Below, one piece after another: positions 25,400 through 33,714 of a DNA stretch of 64,000 bases. Where the stretch lies: NCBI RefSeq assembly GCF_003751305.1, contig NZ_RJKV01000001.1:1717586-1781585 (forward strand), given 5' to 3'. The stretch is from Stenotrophomonas rhizophila. Its GTDB lineage: Bacteria > Pseudomonadota > Gammaproteobacteria > Xanthomonadales > Xanthomonadaceae. Position 1 is the stretch's first letter; each line of letters starts with the position of its first letter. The notes under the pieces are model-generated. The model ran no database searches. It was not told where the DNA came from and worked only from the letters and a program-made list of their open reading frames with translations. The translations under genes and the position numbers were made by a program.

Positions 25400-26317
25400 A
25401 TGGACCGGTTCGACGCAATGCAGGCCTTCGCCAGGGTGGTGGAAACCGGCAGCTTCACCAAGGCCGCCGAAACGCTGCAGATGAGCCGCACGACGGTCAC
25501 CCAGCTGGTACAGCACCTGGAGGCCCGGCTGCGGGTGCGCCTGTTGAACCGCACCACCCGGCAGGTGAATGTCACCGCCGATGGCGCGGCCTACTACGCA
25601 CGGGTGATCCGGCTGCTGGCCGACATCGACGACGCTGAAACCAGCCTGTCCACTGCGGCGGCGGCGCCTCGCGGGCGCCTGCGGGTGGACGTGCCCGCCC
25701 CATTCGCGCGGCTGGTGCTGGTGCCGGCCCTGCCCGACTTCCTTGCCCGCTATCCGGAGATCCAGCTCGATCTGGGCGTCAGCGATCGCCACGTGGACCT
25801 GATCGACGAGAACGTGGACTGCGTGATCCGCGGTGGACAGATCACCGATCAATCGCTGGTCGCCCGCCATATCGGCGATCTGCAGGCCGGCATCCACGCC
25901 TCGCCCGCCTACCTGCAGCAGGCGGGCATCCCCGCGCATCCGCAGGACCTGGAGCAGGCCCCGCATCGCGTGGTCGGCTACCTGCGCTCGCGCAGTGGCA
26001 CGGTTCTGCCCTACACCCTCCAGCGCGGCGACGAACAGGTCACCGTGAAGGGGCACCACCTGCTCGCGGTCGATGATGGCAACGCGTATCTCGCCGCGGG
26101 CGTGGCGGGCCTGGGCGCGCTGTGGCTCCCCGACTACATGGCCGCCCCGCATGTGGCCGCGGGCGAGCTGGTCCGGCTGTTCCCGGAGTGGCGCATCGAT
26201 GCGATGCCGCTGCACCTTGCGTTCCCCCCGAACCGGCATGTCAGCGCCAAGCTGCGGGTGTTCATCGACTGGGTCGCGACGCTGGTGGAGCAGCGCATGC
26301 CGCGTATGCGTCCGTAA
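25400..26317 (+). CDS. LysR-family transcriptional regulator
   Basis: 305 residues from ATG 25400 (ATG 25394 is an equal alternative; the longer open frame upstream is non-coding). HTH at residues 1-60 (DRFDAMQAFARVVETGSFTK, MSRTTVTQLVQHLEARLRVR) and substrate-binding-like C-terminus. The sequence is of the CrgA-like branch with FIDWVATLV at the end. It probably controls the divergent RidA gene through the palindrome at 25358-25380. Confidence 0.9.
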   Translation: MDRFDAMQAFARVVETGSFTKAAETLQMSRTTVTQLVQHLEARLRVRLLNRTTRQVNVTADGAAYYARVIRLLADIDDAETSLSTAAAAPRGRLRVDVPAPFARLVLVPALPDFLARYPEIQLDLGVSDRHVDLIDENVDCVIRGGQITDQSLVARHIGDLQAGIHASPAYLQQAGIPAHPQDLEQAPHRVVGYLRSRSGTVLPYTLQRGDEQVTVKGHHLLAVDDGNAYLAAGVAGLGALWLPDYMAAPHVAAGELVRLFPEWRIDAMPLHLAFPPNRHVSAKLRVFIDWVATLVEQRMPRMRP

Positions 26318-26353
26318 GCGCGGACGGCGAACGGCACTCGCCGCGCCCCCCTG

Positions 26354-26731
26354 CTATCGGCCACGCGTTGGCGTCTGTGGCTCCAGCGCAACCGCACGAT
26401 CATCCGGTGTTTTCTTCAGCGGCGCGATGACCAGTGTGTCGCCCCTGCACACATCCACATCGCGGTAGACCACCCGTCGTCCGTTGCGGAACGCCACGCG
26501 AAGGTCGAACCGGCAGCCTTCGTCGGCCAGGCGGATCATGGTGCTGCCGCCGCCACCCGCAAGAATATTGATCGACCGCGGCGCAAACGCTTCCGTGCCG
26601 GCTGGCGCGACATCGAGGGTCACCACGCTGTCGTGCGCCCGGTTGAGCAGACCCAAGTAACGCGCCTGTCCGCCGTGGGCGGCACCGGCGAGCAGCAACG
26701 AAACGAGCAGAAGGGGGCGGATCAGGATCAT
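26354..26731 (-). CDS. Small secreted hypothetical protein
   Basis: 125 residues with signal peptide MILIRPLLLVSLLLAGAAHG. The rest (residues about 24-110) contains two cysteines, DEGCRFDLRVAFRNGRRVVY and DVCRGDTLVIAP, that could form one disulfide, and a glycine-rich turn ILAGGGGSTMI. The beta-rich pattern resembles small periplasmic proteins with a Cys-x28-Cys bridge. Not recognised. It is convergent with the LysR gene (37 bp) and otherwise isolated. Confidence 0.65.
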   Translation of the reverse strand: MILIRPLLLVSLLLAGAAHGGQARYLGLLNRAHDSVVTLDVAPAGTEAFAPRSINILAGGGGSTMIRLADEGCRFDLRVAFRNGRRVVYRDVDVCRGDTLVIAPLKKTPDDRAVALEPQTPTRGR

Positions 26732-26914
26732 GGCGGTGCTCCAGGCAGGTGATGGACACCCGCATCACGCGCCCGCCGGCCGGATCGGCCAACCGATCCG
26801 GGACGAATCGTCGCCACGACCAGGCCAATCGTAATGGGCCGTCATGGCGCTTCCCGCCCTCCCGCCGCCTGCCTAAGATGAGCGTCGCCAGAGATGCCTG
26901 GCCCGGAATCGACC

Positions 26915-28051
26915 ATGTACATTCGCCTCGGCAGCACCCGGATCCGCCTGTCCCGCTACCTCGCCCTGTGGACGGCGGTGGCCGTGGTGTTCGCTCTGCA
27001 GACCTCCATCAACGCCGGCCTGCCGAACAGCCAACAACCCCTCTGGGATCTCCTGCGCTGGTCGCTGATCCAGTGGTACACCTGGGCTGCCCTGGCGCCC
27101 ACGGTCTTCCGCCTCGCCGAGCGCTTTCCGGTACGCGGCAGCGGGCGCCTGTACGGGCTCGGCGCACAGGTGGTGGCCAGCGTCGGCATGACGTTCATCG
27201 CCATGGTCGTGGGCGCGATGGTTTCCACCCTGTTCGAGCCGAGCGGTTTCTTCGAGCAGCTGGGCTACTTCCTGGAGCAGCACTTCGCCATCGGGCTGCT
27301 GACCTACTGGACCCTGTTCGCGATCCAGCAGGCCATCCATTTCCACGCCGAGAAGGCCCGCCGTGAACTGGAGGCGAGCCAGCTGGCCACCGAGCTGGCG
27401 CAGTCGCGTCTGCTCTCGCTGAAGTCCCAGCTGCAGCCGCACTTTCTGTTCAACACCCTGCACGCGATCATTACCCTGCTCGACGAGGACAAGGTCTCGG
27501 CAGAGGACATGCTGTTGCGCCTGAGCGACCTGCTGCGCGCGTTCCTGGAAGACTACGACGGCCAGGAAATCAGCCTGCGCCAGGAACTGGACCTGATCGA
27601 GCTGTACCTGGGCATCCAGCGCACCCGCTTCAAGGATCGGCTCACCACCCGCACGTACATCGCTCCGGACACGCTGGACTGCGCGGTGCCCAGCCTGATC
27701 CTGCAGCCGCTGGTGGAGAACGCGCTGCGCCATGGCATCGGCCAGCGCGTGGGCAGCGACACGATCGAGATCGAGGCCCGCCGCGATGGCGACACGCTGT
27801 GCATCGAAGTGCGCAACCGCAACAGCACCCTTTCGGCCGAACCGACCGCATCGGCCGGGCACGGCATCGGCATGTCCAATACACGCCTGCGCCTGAAGGA
27901 ACTGTACGGCGACGCCGCCGATGTCCGGCTGGACATGCTCTGGCCAGAGGGCGTGGCCTGCCGCATCCGCGTGCCGTTCCGTGAACTGGGCAGTGCCGAC
28001 GAGGCACCCGAATTCACCCCGGGTACAACGCCGGGGATCGCGCCGGCATGA
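26915..28051 (+). CDS. LytS/AlgZ-type sensor histidine kinase
   Basis: 378 residues from ATG 26915; ATG 26894 would add seven. Four hydrophobic helices occupy roughly the first 145 residues. The His_kinase-type domain has the conserved LKSQLQPHFLFNTLHAI motif, whose histidine is the phosphorylation site, and an ATPase domain with LVENALRHGI and the GHGIGMSNTRLRLKE glycine box. This is the membrane sensor of the AlgZ/LytS group. The response-regulator gene overlaps its end by 4 bp, so they form a pair. Confidence 0.9.
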   Translation: MYIRLGSTRIRLSRYLALWTAVAVVFALQTSINAGLPNSQQPLWDLLRWSLIQWYTWAALAPTVFRLAERFPVRGSGRLYGLGAQVVASVGMTFIAMVVGAMVSTLFEPSGFFEQLGYFLEQHFAIGLLTYWTLFAIQQAIHFHAEKARRELEASQLATELAQSRLLSLKSQLQPHFLFNTLHAIITLLDEDKVSAEDMLLRLSDLLRAFLEDYDGQEISLRQELDLIELYLGIQRTRFKDRLTTRTYIAPDTLDCAVPSLILQPLVENALRHGIGQRVGSDTIEIEARRDGDTLCIEVRNRNSTLSAEPTASAGHGIGMSNTRLRLKELYGDAADVRLDMLWPEGVACRIRVPFRELGSADEAPEFTPGTTPGIAPA

Positions 28052-28824
28052 GCCTGACCGTACTGGTGGTCGATGATGAGCCGATCGCCCGGCATGCGAT
28101 CGTGCGGTTGCTGCGCGATGATCCCGAGATCGACATCGTCGGCGAATGCGGCGATGGCATCTCGGCGGTCGGCGCGATCCGCAGCCACTCACCGGACCTG
28201 GTGTTCCTGGACATCCAGATGCCCGCGATCAACGGCATGGACGTGGTGGCCACCCTCGGCGCGGCGCGAATGCCGGCCACCGTGTTCGTCACCGCGTACG
28301 AGCAGTACGCAGTGAAGGCCTTCGAGGCCAATGCCGTGGACTATCTGGTCAAGCCGTTCAGCCGGGAGCGCTTTGCCGCCACGCTGCAGCGGGCGAAGGC
28401 GCGGCTGTCGGCGGCGAGCGGCGTGGGCGCACAGGCCTCGGCGCAGATCCTGCAGGCGCTGGATGCACTGCGCCAGCGCGACGACTACCTGCAGCGCATC
28501 CCGGTGCGGGTCGATGAGCATGTGGTGCTGGTGGCGGTGGGGGACATCGTCTGGATCAAGGCGGCACGCAACACGGTCGAGATCCACCTGGTCGACCGCA
28601 TGCACGAGCTGCGTGAGACCATGACCACCCTCGCTGCCCGGCTGGATCCGCGGCATTTCGCGCGCGTGCATCGCTCGGCGATCGTCAACGTGCGCCGGGT
28701 CAAGGCGATCCATCCGTGGTTCAACGGTCACCACGTGGTGACCATGGACACCGGCCAGCAGCTGCGCATGAGCCGCTATCAGAACGAGGCATTCCTCAAA
28801 CTGGTGTCCACGCGCAGCGAATGA
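28048..28824 (+). CDS. LytR/AlgR-type response regulator
   Basis: 258 residues. The receiver domain (1-125) has acidic pocket VVDDEP, phospho-acceptor DLVFLDIQMP and lysine in VDYLVKPFSRER. A linker with an Ala/Gln-rich stretch leads to the LytTR DNA-binding domain (about 155-255), with IVWIKAARNTVEIHLVD and HFARVHRSAIVNVRRVKAIH. Such regulators bind TACAGTTC-like repeats and control exopolysaccharide, motility or autolysis genes. It is cognate partner of the overlapping sensor kinase. Confidence 0.92.
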   Translation: MSLTVLVVDDEPIARHAIVRLLRDDPEIDIVGECGDGISAVGAIRSHSPDLVFLDIQMPAINGMDVVATLGAARMPATVFVTAYEQYAVKAFEANAVDYLVKPFSRERFAATLQRAKARLSAASGVGAQASAQILQALDALRQRDDYLQRIPVRVDEHVVLVAVGDIVWIKAARNTVEIHLVDRMHELRETMTTLAARLDPRHFARVHRSAIVNVRRVKAIHPWFNGHHVVTMDTGQQLRMSRYQNEAFLKLVSTRSE

Positions 28825-28852
28825 GGTCGCCGAGCCAGGTCCGTTGGCCGCG

Positions 28853-29620
28853 TCAGCGCACCACGCGCTCGTCTGCCCGCAACGTCAGTACGTCGACGCC
28901 ATCGGCAGTCACCAGCACAGTATGCTCGGCCTGCGCCGACAGTTTCCCGTCGCGGGTGGTCACGGTCCAGCCGTCGTCACTCATGTCGATGGCGGCGCGG
29001 CCCTGGTTGATCATCGGCTCGATGGTGAAGGTCATGCCCTCCTCCAGCTCCAGCCCGTCGCCGCGGCGCCCGAAATGCAGCACCTGCGGTTCTTCGTGCA
29101 TCTCCTGGCCGATGCCATGGCCGCAGAATTCGCGGACCACGCTGTAGCCATGCGCCTTGGCATGCTGCTGGATCGCAAAACCGATGTCGCCCAGCGTCGC
29201 CCCTGGGCGCACCATGCCGATCCCCTTCCACATCGCCTCGCGGGTCACACGCACCAGCCGCTTGGCCGCGTAGTCCACCTCGCCGATCAGATAGGTCTTG
29301 CTGGAGTCGGCGATGTAACCGTCCTTCTCCAGGGTGATGTCCAGATTGACGATGCTGCCGCTGCGCAGGATCACACCCGATGAGGGCACGCCATGGCAGA
29401 CCACGTTGTCGATGGAGGAATTGAGCACGTAGGCAAAGCCGTACTGGCCCTTGCTCGCCGGGCGCGCGTGCAGCTGATCGACGATGAAACGCTCGACCCA
29501 ATCGTTCACCTGCAGCGTGCTCATGCCCTCCAGCGGCAGCTCGTCCAGCGCTTCGAACACCTGTGCCAGCAGGCGTCCCGAGGCGCGCATCAGTGCCTGT
29601 TCTTCAGCGGTCTTGATCAT
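28853..29620 (-). CDS. map: Type I methionine aminopeptidase
   Basis: 255 residues, close to the usual type I length. Pita-bread metallopeptidase with all five metal ligands recognisable: the aspartates in SIVNLDITLEKDGYIADSSK, the histidine in FCGHGIGQEMHEEPQ, and glutamates in FTIEPMINQG and AQAEHTVLVT. It removes the initiator methionine. Its start overlaps the stop of the ParD-like gene by 4 bp (ATGA), so both come from one mRNA driven from the palindromic promoter region at 29846. There may be a second housekeeping map elsewhere on the chromosome. Confidence 0.93.
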   Translation of the reverse strand: MIKTAEEQALMRASGRLLAQVFEALDELPLEGMSTLQVNDWVERFIVDQLHARPASKGQYGFAYVLNSSIDNVVCHGVPSSGVILRSGSIVNLDITLEKDGYIADSSKTYLIGEVDYAAKRLVRVTREAMWKGIGMVRPGATLGDIGFAIQQHAKAHGYSVVREFCGHGIGQEMHEEPQVLHFGRRGDGLELEEGMTFTIEPMINQGRAAIDMSDDGWTVTTRDGKLSAQAEHTVLVTADGVDVLTLRADERVVR

Positions 29621-29829
29621 GCCTCGGCCACCCGCAACGCGCCCGGTTCGACCCCGGCGGCACGCAGTTCACGGCTGACGATCTCCTGGTAGCTCATACC
29701 CGGATTCATTTCACACAGCATGCCGATCTTGATCCAGAACCCCGCCTGGGCATTGATCGAGCGGCCCGAGACGCCGCTGGCGCGGCGCAGGTTGTCGTGC
29801 AGTTCGTCGTCGATGTTGACGATACCCAT
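29617..29829 (-). CDS. ParD-like protein (antitoxin-type DNA-binding family)
   Basis: 70 residues from ATG 29829 (MGIVNIDDELHDNLRRASGV); a GTG nine codons upstream is less likely. The N-terminus looks like a ribbon-helix-helix DNA-binding unit (VNIDDELHDNLRRAS), followed by SINAQAGFWIKIGMLCEMNP and an Arg/Ala-rich tail. This matches the ParD-like family named after antitoxin ParD. Instead of a ParE toxin, the partner is map, overlapping by 4 bp. A strong AT-rich palindrome directly upstream fits autoregulation. Confidence 0.8.
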   Translation of the reverse strand: MGIVNIDDELHDNLRRASGVSGRSINAQAGFWIKIGMLCEMNPGMSYQEIVSRELRAAGVEPGALRVAEA

Positions 29830-29845
29830 GGGCGAGCCCTCTGAA

Positions 29846-29879
29846 GTGATATACACATCATATATGTTTCGTATATCAC
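29846..29879. promoter_or_regulatory. Long AT-rich palindrome before parD-like/map operon
   Basis: GTGATATAC (29846-29854) and GTATATCAC (29871-29879) are perfect inverted arms, 16 bp apart, with the smaller palindrome CATATATG centred between. The block ends 16 bp before the ParD-like start. AT content is far above the surroundings. This is the expected shape of a ribbon-helix-helix operator overlapping a promoter. The binding protein is inferred. Confidence 0.7.
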
Positions 29880-29903
29880 ATGAGAAGGCCCGACCCGGAT
29901 CGC

Positions 29904-30335
29904 TCAGCCGGTGTACGCCGTCGCCGCGATCTCGAACAGCATGCCCTCCAGCGCCAGCCGCGGCACCGGGATGAGCGTGCAGGTCGGCGCACGGCCCAAG
30001 GGCCAGCGGCGGCCGATCTGATCAGAGAGGATGCCGAGCCGGTCCTGATCGTGATCCACCACCAGCACGGTCACCGTGGCCACGTCGGCCAGGGTGGCAC
30101 CGGCCGACGCCAGCGCCAGGCTCAGGTTGTCCAGCGCCTGGACGACCTGCGCCTCGAAGCGCGGCGACAACGCGCCATCGGCGGTCTCCCCGCCCTGCCC
30201 GGCGATGTGGATCACGCGGGCGGGCAGCCGCACCACGGCAACGTGGGAATAGCCGTTCGCGGTCGGGTCGTACAGCCCGGACGGATTGATGAAACCAAAC
30301 AGGCCAGCAGGCGCAACAGGGGTATCGGTCAACAT
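29904..30335 (-). CDS. RidA-family protein
   Basis: 143 residues from ATG 30335 (an ATG at 30380 would add 15). RidA-like core with VIHIAGQGGETADGALSPRF, QVVQALDNLSLALASAGATL, ADVATVTVLVVD, PTCTLIPVPRLALEGMLFEI. The usual catalytic arginine of the RidA subfamily is not in the expected place, so it belongs to a divergent YjgF subgroup. It lies 75 bp upstream of the ParD-like operon's promoter region on the same strand and could be independent of it. A second RidA gene sits at 24871. Confidence 0.8.
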   Translation of the reverse strand: MLTDTPVAPAGLFGFINPSGLYDPTANGYSHVAVVRLPARVIHIAGQGGETADGALSPRFEAQVVQALDNLSLALASAGATLADVATVTVLVVDHDQDRLGILSDQIGRRWPLGRAPTCTLIPVPRLALEGMLFEIAATAYTG

Positions 30336-30473
30336 AGGGGAGGCGTCGTCGGGGAGTGAGTGCGCAGTCTCCGGCCTCAACTGCGGTTGAGGTCAACGGC
30401 GCGCACTGCAACGCTGCGATGCGCCGTCGCATTGCCCGTGCAGAGCTGCCAGAACTGAGTCCCGTCCCCGGCC

Positions 30474-31376
30474 TCAGGTCCAGGCCGGATCGGCCGTGAA
30501 ATCGATGGTCAGCCAGAACTCGCTGCCGCGCGCATCCAATCGCTCGGCGATCTCGTCGCGCATCGCGTCCACGTTGCCGATGGTGCCGATCACCGTTTCC
30601 GGACGGGTCAGGATGTGGATTTCCACGAACCGCATGCGGCCCATCTTGGCCACGTGGCTGGTGAAATCCAGGTAGCCGTGCTCGGCGACGAAGTCCTTCA
30701 TCACCGCCTGCACGCGCGCATCCAGCGTATCCGGCGCCACCTGCAGCACTTCGCGCATGGCCTTCCAGGCGCTGCGCAGCGGTACCGGCAGCACCGCGAC
30801 ACTGATTGCGGCCAGCACCAGTGGATCCAGGTAGGGAATCCAGTGGGCGTGCTCGCCACCGCGCAGCAGCAGCGCGATCGCGAACGCCAACACCACGGCC
30901 AGGCTCATCAGCCCGCTGAGCAGCCAAGCGCGCACGTCCAGCCACAGCAGCGCCGAACGCAGCTGCATCGCACGGGTACGCACGAACGCCGCCATGGCCA
31001 GGTTGCTCACGCACAGTACGGCGGCCCACAGCAGCGCAGGCCCAGCCTTGACCTCATGGCCCCCGGTGGTCAGCCCGATCACCGAGTTGGCCAACGCATA
31101 GATGCAGGCCAGCGACAGGATCGCGCCGCCGAGCGCCTCCACCATCGGCTCCAGGTGCCAGTACCCATACTGGAAGCGCGGGCTTTCTTCCCGCGCCACC
31201 AGCCGCAGCACCGACAGCGCCACCAGGGTCAGCGCCACATCCACCAGGCTGTAGACGCCGTCGAACAGGATGGCCTGCGATCCCACCAACAGGCCGCCGA
31301 TGAAGCCGATGGCGCTGACCGCCATCGTCACCCCGATGGAGAATGTGAGGACCCGCTGCTCGCGTGCTGTATCCAT
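30474..31376 (-). CDS. Cation diffusion facilitator (CDF) metal exporter
   Basis: 300 residues. Six hydrophobic segments carry the CDF signature: GSQAILFDGVYSLVDVALT (second helix metal site with DGVYSLVD) and the later helix SALLWLDVRAWLLSGLMSLA. The C-terminal cytoplasmic domain (about residues 205-300) includes HGYLDFTSHVAK and RFVEIHILT. These antiporters export zinc, iron, cobalt or manganese. It is 28 bp downstream of the decarboxylase gene and may be the last member of that operon. Confidence 0.85.
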   Translation of the reverse strand: MDTAREQRVLTFSIGVTMAVSAIGFIGGLLVGSQAILFDGVYSLVDVALTLVALSVLRLVAREESPRFQYGYWHLEPMVEALGGAILSLACIYALANSVIGLTTGGHEVKAGPALLWAAVLCVSNLAMAAFVRTRAMQLRSALLWLDVRAWLLSGLMSLAVVLAFAIALLLRGGEHAHWIPYLDPLVLAAISVAVLPVPLRSAWKAMREVLQVAPDTLDARVQAVMKDFVAEHGYLDFTSHVAKMGRMRFVEIHILTRPETVIGTIGNVDAMRDEIAERLDARGSEFWLTIDFTADPAWT

Positions 31377-31404
31377 CGCTGGCCGAAGGTCCTCCGCGCA
31401 GGCG

Positions 31405-33693
31405 TCAGACCTTCAGCACCTCCACCTTGTAGCTCGGCGCGTCGCCGTCGGTGTCGATGATAAGCCCGTGCACATCCGACTCGAAGCCCGGGAAGCGCGC
31501 GTTCTGCTCGCGGGCGATCCGCAGCGACTGGATGATCGGCTCATCGCTGGCGCCGAAGCGCTCACCCGGCATGATGGTCGGAATGCCAGGCGGATACGGC
31601 ACCAGCATGGTGCCGGCAATACGACCGCTGATCTGCTCGATATCGACCCGCTCGATCTGGCCGCGCACCAGGTGGTCGTAAGCCTCGGCCGGGGTCATCA
31701 CCGGTTCGGGCAGATCCACGTACATCGCGCGCATCACCTGGGCCACGCCGAACTCATCGTTGAAGGCATGCAGCGCATCGCACAGATCGCGCAGGCCCCA
31801 GCCGGCGTAGGCGATCGGGAACTCGGCGGCGAGCTGCGGCAATGCGCGGGTCAGCGGCGCGTTGCTGTCGTAGAGCTCCTTGAAGGCCATCAACTCGGTG
31901 ACCAGGGTGCTCCACTTGCCCTTGGTGATGCCCATCGAGAACAGGAACAGCACCGAATAGAGGTTGGTCTTCTCCACCGTGATGCCACGGGTCCACAGGA
32001 ACTTGCTCAGTACCGCAGCCGGAATGCCGCGCTGGCCCATCTCGCCGTCCATCGACAGCCCCGGCGTGAGCAGGGTCACCTTGATCGGATCGATCAGCAC
32101 GTAGTCGTCGACCAGGCCATCAAAGCCGTGCCAGTGCGCGCCCGGCTGCAGGTACCACTCGCTGCGCTTGGCCACCATCGGGGCCGGCGCATCGCCCTTG
32201 GCCAGCGAGCGCTCCAGCTTGTCCGGCTGCCAGACGCTGAACCACCAATCGTCGCGACCCAGATCCTCGCGCACGTGCAGCATCGCGCGGCGGAAGGCGA
32301 TCGCTTCGTCGTGCATCTCCTGCACCAGCGACTCACCGGCCGCCCCTTCCATCATCTTCGAGGCTACATCGCACGCGGCGATCACCCCGTAATGCGGGCT
32401 GGTCGTGGTGTGCATCATGAAGGCTTCGTTGAAGCGCTCCGCATCGAGCTCACGGGAGGCCGCATTGCGCACGTGGATCATCGAGGCCTGCGAGAACGCG
32501 GCCAGCAGCTTGTGCGTGGAGTGCGTGGTGAAGATGATCGCATCCTGCTCGCGCGGCTTGCCCTTGGCCATGCCGTAATGGTTCTCGTAGAACGGATGGA
32601 AGGCAGCGTAGGCATACCAGGCTTCGTCGAAATGCAGGAAGTCGACCGCACTGCCGATTTCCTCGGCGATTTTTTCCGCGTTGTAGCAGAGCCCGTCGTA
32701 GGTCGAGTTGGTCACCACCGCGATGCGCGGCTTTGACCCGGCCTTGTACGCCTTGCTGGCCAGCGGGTTGGCGGCGATGGCCTGCTGCAGCGACGCGGGG
32801 GTGAACTGATCCAGGCTGATCGGGCCGATGATGCCGTGCGCGTTGCGGCTCGGAGTGAAGTACACCGGGATGCCGCCGGTCATGATCAGCGAGTGCAGCA
32901 GCGACTTGTGGCAGTTGCGGTCGACGAACACCACATCGCCCCGCCCCACGGTCCCGTGCCAGACGATCTTGTTGGCGGTGGAGGTGCCGTTGGTGACGAA
33001 GAAGGTATGGTCGGCGCCGAAGTTGCGCGCCGCCTCGTTCTCGGCCTCCTTGATCGGGCCGGTGTGATCGAGCAGTGAACCGAGCTCCGGCACCGAGATC
33101 GACAGATCGCTGCGCAGCGTGTTCTCGCCGTAGAACTGGTGGAACGCACGCCCGACCGGCGACTTGGTGAACGCTACGCCGCCGGCATGCCCCGGCGTGT
33201 GCCAGGAGTAGTTGGACTCGGCCGTGTGGTGGATCAGGGCCTTGAAGAATGGTGGCAGCAGATTGGCCATGTAGTCTTCGGCCGCACGCATCACCTGGCG
33301 AGAGATGAAGCTCTTGGTGTCTTCGAACAGGAAGATGTAGCCGTGCACGAATTTCAGCAGCTTGCTCGGCACCTTCTCGATGGTGCGCCGTTCGCCGTAC
33401 AGAAAGACCGGCAGGTTGGCGCGCCGGGCCGTCTGCTCGCGCAGGAAGCCCAGCAGCCGCTGGAACTGCTCGGGATTTTCCTCGGTGCCATCGATGGAGA
33501 TCAGCACCGCCGAGGCCGCCACATAGGTGCGCGCACCGGCCTGCGCATCGGCCAGGGTCAGGCCGCATAGGACGCGCTGGTCGTTCTTGCGCAACTCGTC
33601 CACCAGCGCACGGATCAGGATGCCGCCGATGCGCGGGGATTCGTAGTCGTCGTCGATGACGATGATCGGGTAATCAAGGGACTTGAAGTACAC
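31405..33693 (-). CDS. adiA: Biodegradative Orn/Lys/Arg decarboxylase, probably arginine
   Basis: 762 residues, the size of bacterial inducible arginine/lysine/ornithine decarboxylases. An N-terminal wing domain (about 1-130, IIVIDDDYESPRIGGILIRA) precedes the PLP fold, with SNYSWHTPGHAGG, FVTNGTSTANKIV and the PLP lysine (about Lys395) in THSTHKLLAAFSQAS. The C-terminal domain has the LLTPGLSMDGEMGQRGIPAA stretch. PLP-dependent, cytoplasmic, consumes a proton per turnover. Because the adjacent antiporter looks like AdiC, arginine to agmatine is the favoured reaction, but lysine cannot be excluded. The wing domain suggests decamers. Confidence 0.85.
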   Translation of the reverse strand: MYFKSLDYPIIVIDDDYESPRIGGILIRALVDELRKNDQRVLCGLTLADAQAGARTYVAASAVLISIDGTEENPEQFQRLLGFLREQTARRANLPVFLYGERRTIEKVPSKLLKFVHGYIFLFEDTKSFISRQVMRAAEDYMANLLPPFFKALIHHTAESNYSWHTPGHAGGVAFTKSPVGRAFHQFYGENTLRSDLSISVPELGSLLDHTGPIKEAENEAARNFGADHTFFVTNGTSTANKIVWHGTVGRGDVVFVDRNCHKSLLHSLIMTGGIPVYFTPSRNAHGIIGPISLDQFTPASLQQAIAANPLASKAYKAGSKPRIAVVTNSTYDGLCYNAEKIAEEIGSAVDFLHFDEAWYAYAAFHPFYENHYGMAKGKPREQDAIIFTTHSTHKLLAAFSQASMIHVRNAASRELDAERFNEAFMMHTTTSPHYGVIAACDVASKMMEGAAGESLVQEMHDEAIAFRRAMLHVREDLGRDDWWFSVWQPDKLERSLAKGDAPAPMVAKRSEWYLQPGAHWHGFDGLVDDYVLIDPIKVTLLTPGLSMDGEMGQRGIPAAVLSKFLWTRGITVEKTNLYSVLFLFSMGITKGKWSTLVTELMAFKELYDSNAPLTRALPQLAAEFPIAYAGWGLRDLCDALHAFNDEFGVAQVMRAMYVDLPEPVMTPAEAYDHLVRGQIERVDIEQISGRIAGTMLVPYPPGIPTIMPGERFGASDEPIIQSLRIAREQNARFPGFESDVHGLIIDTDGDAPSYKVEVLKV

Positions 33694-33714
33694 AGGGATT
33701 CTCCTGGGGGAAGA

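Noticed and set aside
24871..25575. 234-codon version of the RidA gene
   Set aside because: The first 105 codons are out of family and lie over the LysR promoter; the family start is at 25260.
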